A DNA stretch of 37,729 nt, from assembly GCA_050247075.1 (NCBI GenBank), contig JBFWUW010000067.1, positions 1-37,729 on the forward strand, read 5' to 3'. This DNA is from JBFWUW01 sp050247075. GTDB taxonomy: Bacteria; Planctomycetota; Planctomycetia; Pirellulales; JBFWUW01. Position 1 is the first letter of the stretch, and each line of letters starts with the position of its first letter. Of the stretch, positions 34,601 to 37,729 are shown in pieces. The notes under the pieces are model-generated. The model ran no database searches, was not told where the DNA came from, and saw only the letters and a program-made list of their open reading frames with translations. The position numbers and the translations under genes were made by a program.

Positions 34601-37261
34601 AACATCATCAACGTCAATAGCGCGGTGACGACGGCCGGCACGCGGATCACTTTCACCGCAGACACGATGCAGATCAACCCGGCCAGCGGTTCGCTGAATA
34701 ACACGGCGCTGGGCCTGGTGCGGTTGTGGAACAAGACAGCCGGCCGCACGATCGACCTGGGGACCGAAACGGCCGGCTCGCTCAGCCTGACCGATGCGGA
34801 ACTCGACAAGATCAAGACCGGCACGCTGCGAATCGGCCGCCTGGCCGCCGACACCGACGGCATTGCCGGCAATACCAACGTGGCCAGCGGCACGATCTCC
34901 GTCACCAATGCGATTTCGCTCGACCCAATCGTGGGGACCACTACGCTGCATCTGCGGACAGGCGGCGAAGTGGAGTCCGACAGCGATCCCACGCCCGGCA
35001 CGCCAGGGACGATTGCCGTCAATGGATTGGGGATAGAGTCGGTGCAGCGCGTTTCGCTGAGGAATGGCAACGATATCAACCTGCTGGCGGCTGAGGTTTT
35101 CACGGCTGGCCAGACGTTTGAATTCCGCGACATTGACGACCTGCAAATCAGCCACTTTACGCCGTTCATTGGCACGCTCGACAACCTGATTGGCCTTTCC
35201 ACCAACAATGGCGACATCAAGTTGACGGTCGGCACTACTTTCAATATCAACGACGACCTATCGGCCGGTGCCAGGGATGTCACGCTGAGCGTGGGAACTT
35301 TGGGAACGCAATCGCTCGGCAACGACATTTTCGCCCGCGGCCTGCAGTTACTGGGTACCGGTGCCTACGAACTGCAAAACGTGACCAACAACGTCAGCAC
35401 CATTGCCGGCACGACTGGCGGACAAATCCGCTATACCGATGCCGACGGCCTGTCGATTGGCGTGGTCTCCTCCAGCCTGAATGCCCCCTCCACCGGCATT
35501 ACCGCGCCAGGCCAACTGGTATCGCTGACCAGCGTGGCGGGCGGTATTACGGACGGCAACGGCGGCGCTACCAACATCACGTCCGGCAGCGCCGCGCTGC
35601 GTGCCCGCGACGGTATTGGCAGCGGGGTTGGCGGCGAGCTGGAAACCAAAGTCTCCACGCTCTCGGCCAGCAACACCACCGCGGGCGATATCCGCATCCA
35701 CAACACCGTGGGGGGCCCACTGGCCCTGGATACGGTCGATGGATTCAACGGCGTCTCGAACACCGCCCCGCTCGGCGCGATCGAGATCACCAACGACGGC
35801 ACCATGAACATCAATCGGCCCGTCAGTAACCTGGCGGGCGGAGACATCGACCTGACCACCACGGCCGGCAATCTGTCGGTCAACCTGAACGGGCCGGTCA
35901 AGGCCCTGGGGGGTAACGGTGATATTCGCTTTACCACCGCCGGCAATTTGGTGCTCAACGACACCGGCGAACTGTTCGACGTTCAGGTGGAAGGGACCGG
36001 CTTCGTACAAGGCATCGCCGCCGGCACGGTCCTGACGCCCGACGTCCCCAATACCATCGTCAAGAGCGCCACCGGCACCGCCAGCCGCGTGCCAATCCTG
36101 ATCCAAAACGTCACCACGCCGCAGGTCAATGCCCTGGGTGAGGCACAACTCATCCTGGACGTAGGGGTCTCCACCGAGACCAACTTTACCATCATCATCG
36201 ATTGGGCCGATGGCACCATCGAAACGTTCACCCTGCCGGTGGGCGGTGTCACCTACACCTTCAACCATACCTACGATGGAAACCCCGACGCGGGCAATCC
36301 GGCTGCGCCGATCCCCATTAACTTCGTGATCGATTTCGATGACAACATCCGCTTTTTCGGCGGGTCGGGTGCCGTTGATCTCAATACCAACGAGCAGACC
36401 CCCATCGCCCCGGTGCCGGGCGAGGGCTTGGGCGGAAAGCGGATCGACACCTCCCCCAAGGTCACGTTCCTGGGCTTTCCCGCCACGATCGCCATCAACT
36501 ACATCGCCAGTTCCAGTTCCACGCAGACAACCAGTTCCACCTCCACCCAAACGCAAACGGGCCGCGCCAGCAAGGTCGAAGGCGAAGCCCGCAAGGTAAT
36601 CTTGCGGGTGTTCAATCCCGATGGTTCGTTCGACGACTACCAGTTCGAGACCGAGACCAACGAACAGGTGGAAGAGATCCTGGCCATGTTCCCAGACTAT
36701 TTCCGTGAAAAGAACGTTCCCGACGGGCACTACCAGGTGCTGTTGAAGGAGGGGGACGAAGAACCATTGGTGGTATTCGACTACAACATCCACCTGGGGA
36801 TGCCGACCGACGCCTCGCAAGAGTCCGAGGGCTCGCAAGATAAGCCACCCACGCCGCAGTCCGAGGAGACGGAAGAGACAGAGACCGATGGCACGGACGA
36901 TGGAGAAGCCGAGGTGGACGAGCAGGCAGCACAAGAAAACGGCCCGGACGGCGCTGTTGAAGCCGGCCTGCCGGTGGCGGCCCCCGCCGACGATGTTTCT
37001 CTGCAACCCCTGGCGATCGACCGCCTGATCGCGGCGCAGGCTGCACAAGAGAATGCCGGCCAGCACGCGGGCCATTCCCCGGCGGCCGCCATTTTGTTGC
37101 CGGCCGCGGCCCTGGCCGGGGCACTGTTGGCCGGCGAGTCGAACGACCGCTGGGAAGACCGCGTCGATCGGGCCCTTTCGTCCGAGGGTTCCAACGCTTT
37201 GACCAAGGCTGGCCGGCTGGCCCGCCGTGTGCGGCGCGCCATGCAAGGCAAGCCGCGTTAG
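34000..37261 (+). CDS. Giant LEPR-type surface protein, 3' part after the assembly gap
   Basis: This continues the frame of the gene at 22104 once the duplicated 127 bases are collapsed, giving 5,006 residues in total if no repeat was lost. It contains the end of the tandem repeats, more beta-rich sequence (ETAGSLSLTDAELDKI echoes a block near residue 230 of the 5' part), and a PKD-like region (TNFTIIIDWADGTIETFTL and YTFNHTYDG). The segment FNPDGSFDDYQFETETNEQV follows, then an acidic Glu/Asp/Thr linker and one hydrophobic segment near 37078-37134 (AAAILLPAAALAGALLAG). The C terminus is about 41 residues and Arg-rich (AGRLARRVRRAMQGKPR). Hydrophobic segment plus basic tail is the layout of a C-terminal membrane anchor or sorting tag, with no LPxTG or PEP motif visible. 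Co-assembly with other surface proteins cannot be judged from sequence. Confidence 0.85.
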
Positions 37262-37339
37262 GCATGGCCGCCCGATTGTTAACCGATTGTTGTTACCAAG
37301 GTTTAGTCCGAACAGTCTTTTGCGCGATTGAGATCAGCC

Positions 37340-37729
37340 ATGACGCAATGCCCCCATTGCCAGAATCTGTTGACCGACACCGACCTGTTTGCCGGGCAGT
37401 GCAGTGCTTGCGGCAAGACGCTGGCCGCGTCGGGCAACGATCCCAAAGCGACCATTCAGGAAACTGGTAACTCGCCCAACATCGGCCAGACGCTAGACTC
37501 CGCTGCCTTCGCCGGCATGAACTGGGCCGACAAGCCGGAAACGCCCGCTGGCAGCACCGGTCAGCAACCGCCTTCTCCACTCCAGGGCAACGATTCCAAG
37601 AAAACCATTCAAGAGACCGGCAACTCGCCCAGTATCGGCCAGACTCTGGACGCTGCCGCTATGGCCGGCATGAACTGGGCCGACAAGCCGGAAACGCCCG
37701 CTGGCAGTACCGGGCAACAACCGCCTTCT
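37340..37729 (+). CDS. Zinc-ribbon protein with 51-residue tandem repeats (3' end outside window)
   Basis: ATG 37340 opens a frame that runs past the window end. The N terminus has CPHC at residues 4-7 and CSAC about 20 residues later, a four-cysteine zinc ribbon. From residue 32 a 51-residue unit repeats: ATIQETGNSPNIGQTLDSAA, then GMNWADKPETPAGSTGQQPP, with the second copy starting at 37586. The repeats are Pro/Gly/Thr-rich and probably disordered. In planctomycetes a zinc ribbon plus a Thr-rich linker often precedes a Ser/Thr kinase or a WD40 region, but no such domain lies inside the window. The gene starts 78 bases after the giant gene on the same strand and could be co-transcribed with it. 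Confidence 0.7.
   Translation, partial: MTQCPHCQNLLTDTDLFAGQCSACGKTLAASGNDPKATIQETGNSPNIGQTLDSAAFAGMNWADKPETPAGSTGQQPPSPLQGNDSKKTIQETGNSPSIGQTLDAAAMAGMNWADKPETPAGSTGQQPPS
37433..37729 (+). repeat. 153-bp tandem coding repeat
   Basis: The first copy is 37433-37585, and the second starts at 37586 and is nearly complete at the window edge. Both encode the same 51-residue unit with a few substitutions (DPKA/DSKK, NIG/SIG, SAAF/AAAM). More copies may follow outside the window. Confidence 0.85.

Noticed and set aside
35348..37246. Minus-strand frame of 632 codons opposite the 3' end of the giant gene
   Set aside because: It is a shadow frame; the plus strand has the PKD-like region and C-terminal anchor.

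Overview
The window looks like a planctomycete chromosome, most likely order Pirellulales. This rests on high GC and on family content: a fused dehydrogenase/HEAT/heme-c protein with a CxxCH motif, a DUF1501 protein, a Tat-exported Gfo/Idh/MocA oxidoreductase, a SASA-type esterase and a giant surface protein with an N-terminal LEPR-like sorting motif. I found no rRNA, tRNA, CRISPR array or transposase.

Layout. 1-5303 (+): the end of a TPR-like membrane protein, then a 1249-residue exported heme protein. 5339-6664 (-): a membrane-anchored SASA-type esterase. 7127-8851 (+): a lysine 2,3-aminomutase family radical SAM enzyme with a basic tail, preceded by a plausible promoter and followed by a strong terminator. 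9007-12317 (+): a lower-GC accessory block with a broken DUF104-type antitoxin reading frame, a SUKH (SMI1/KNR4) protein, a DUF433/DUF5615 toxin-antitoxin pair and an uncharacterised glycine-zipper membrane protein. It ends at a nested palindromic element. 12568-14754 (-): a DUF1501 protein and a conserved unknown. 14904-15500 (+): an O6-alkylguanine-DNA alkyltransferase, convergent with an SGNH hydrolase and a Gfo/Idh/MocA oxidoreductase (15497-18128, -). 18297-20002 (+): a 32-residue basic protein resembling ribosomal protein bL37, a FabZ-like dehydratase and a rhomboid protease. 20193-21449 (-): an acidic secreted planctomycete protein. Two inverted copies of a hairpin element flank the rhomboid gene, and each sits between direct duplications of host sequence.

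22104-37261 (+) is one giant secreted or surface protein. Its frame is interrupted only by a 10-N scaffold gap with 127 identical bases on both sides. Collapsing that overlap restores one frame of about 5,006 codons. It holds beta-rich repeats, a paired unknown module, two LamG-like domains, a CBM9-like segment, four tandem repeats of about 165 residues, a PKD-like region, and a C-terminal hydrophobic segment with a basic tail. After it, from 37340 to the window end, comes the start of a zinc-ribbon protein with 51-residue tandem repeats.

The best candidates for undescribed biology are the accessory block around the glycine-zipper membrane protein, the giant surface protein with its recently homogenised repeats, the bL37-like small protein, and the hairpin elements associated with unusually long flanking duplications.
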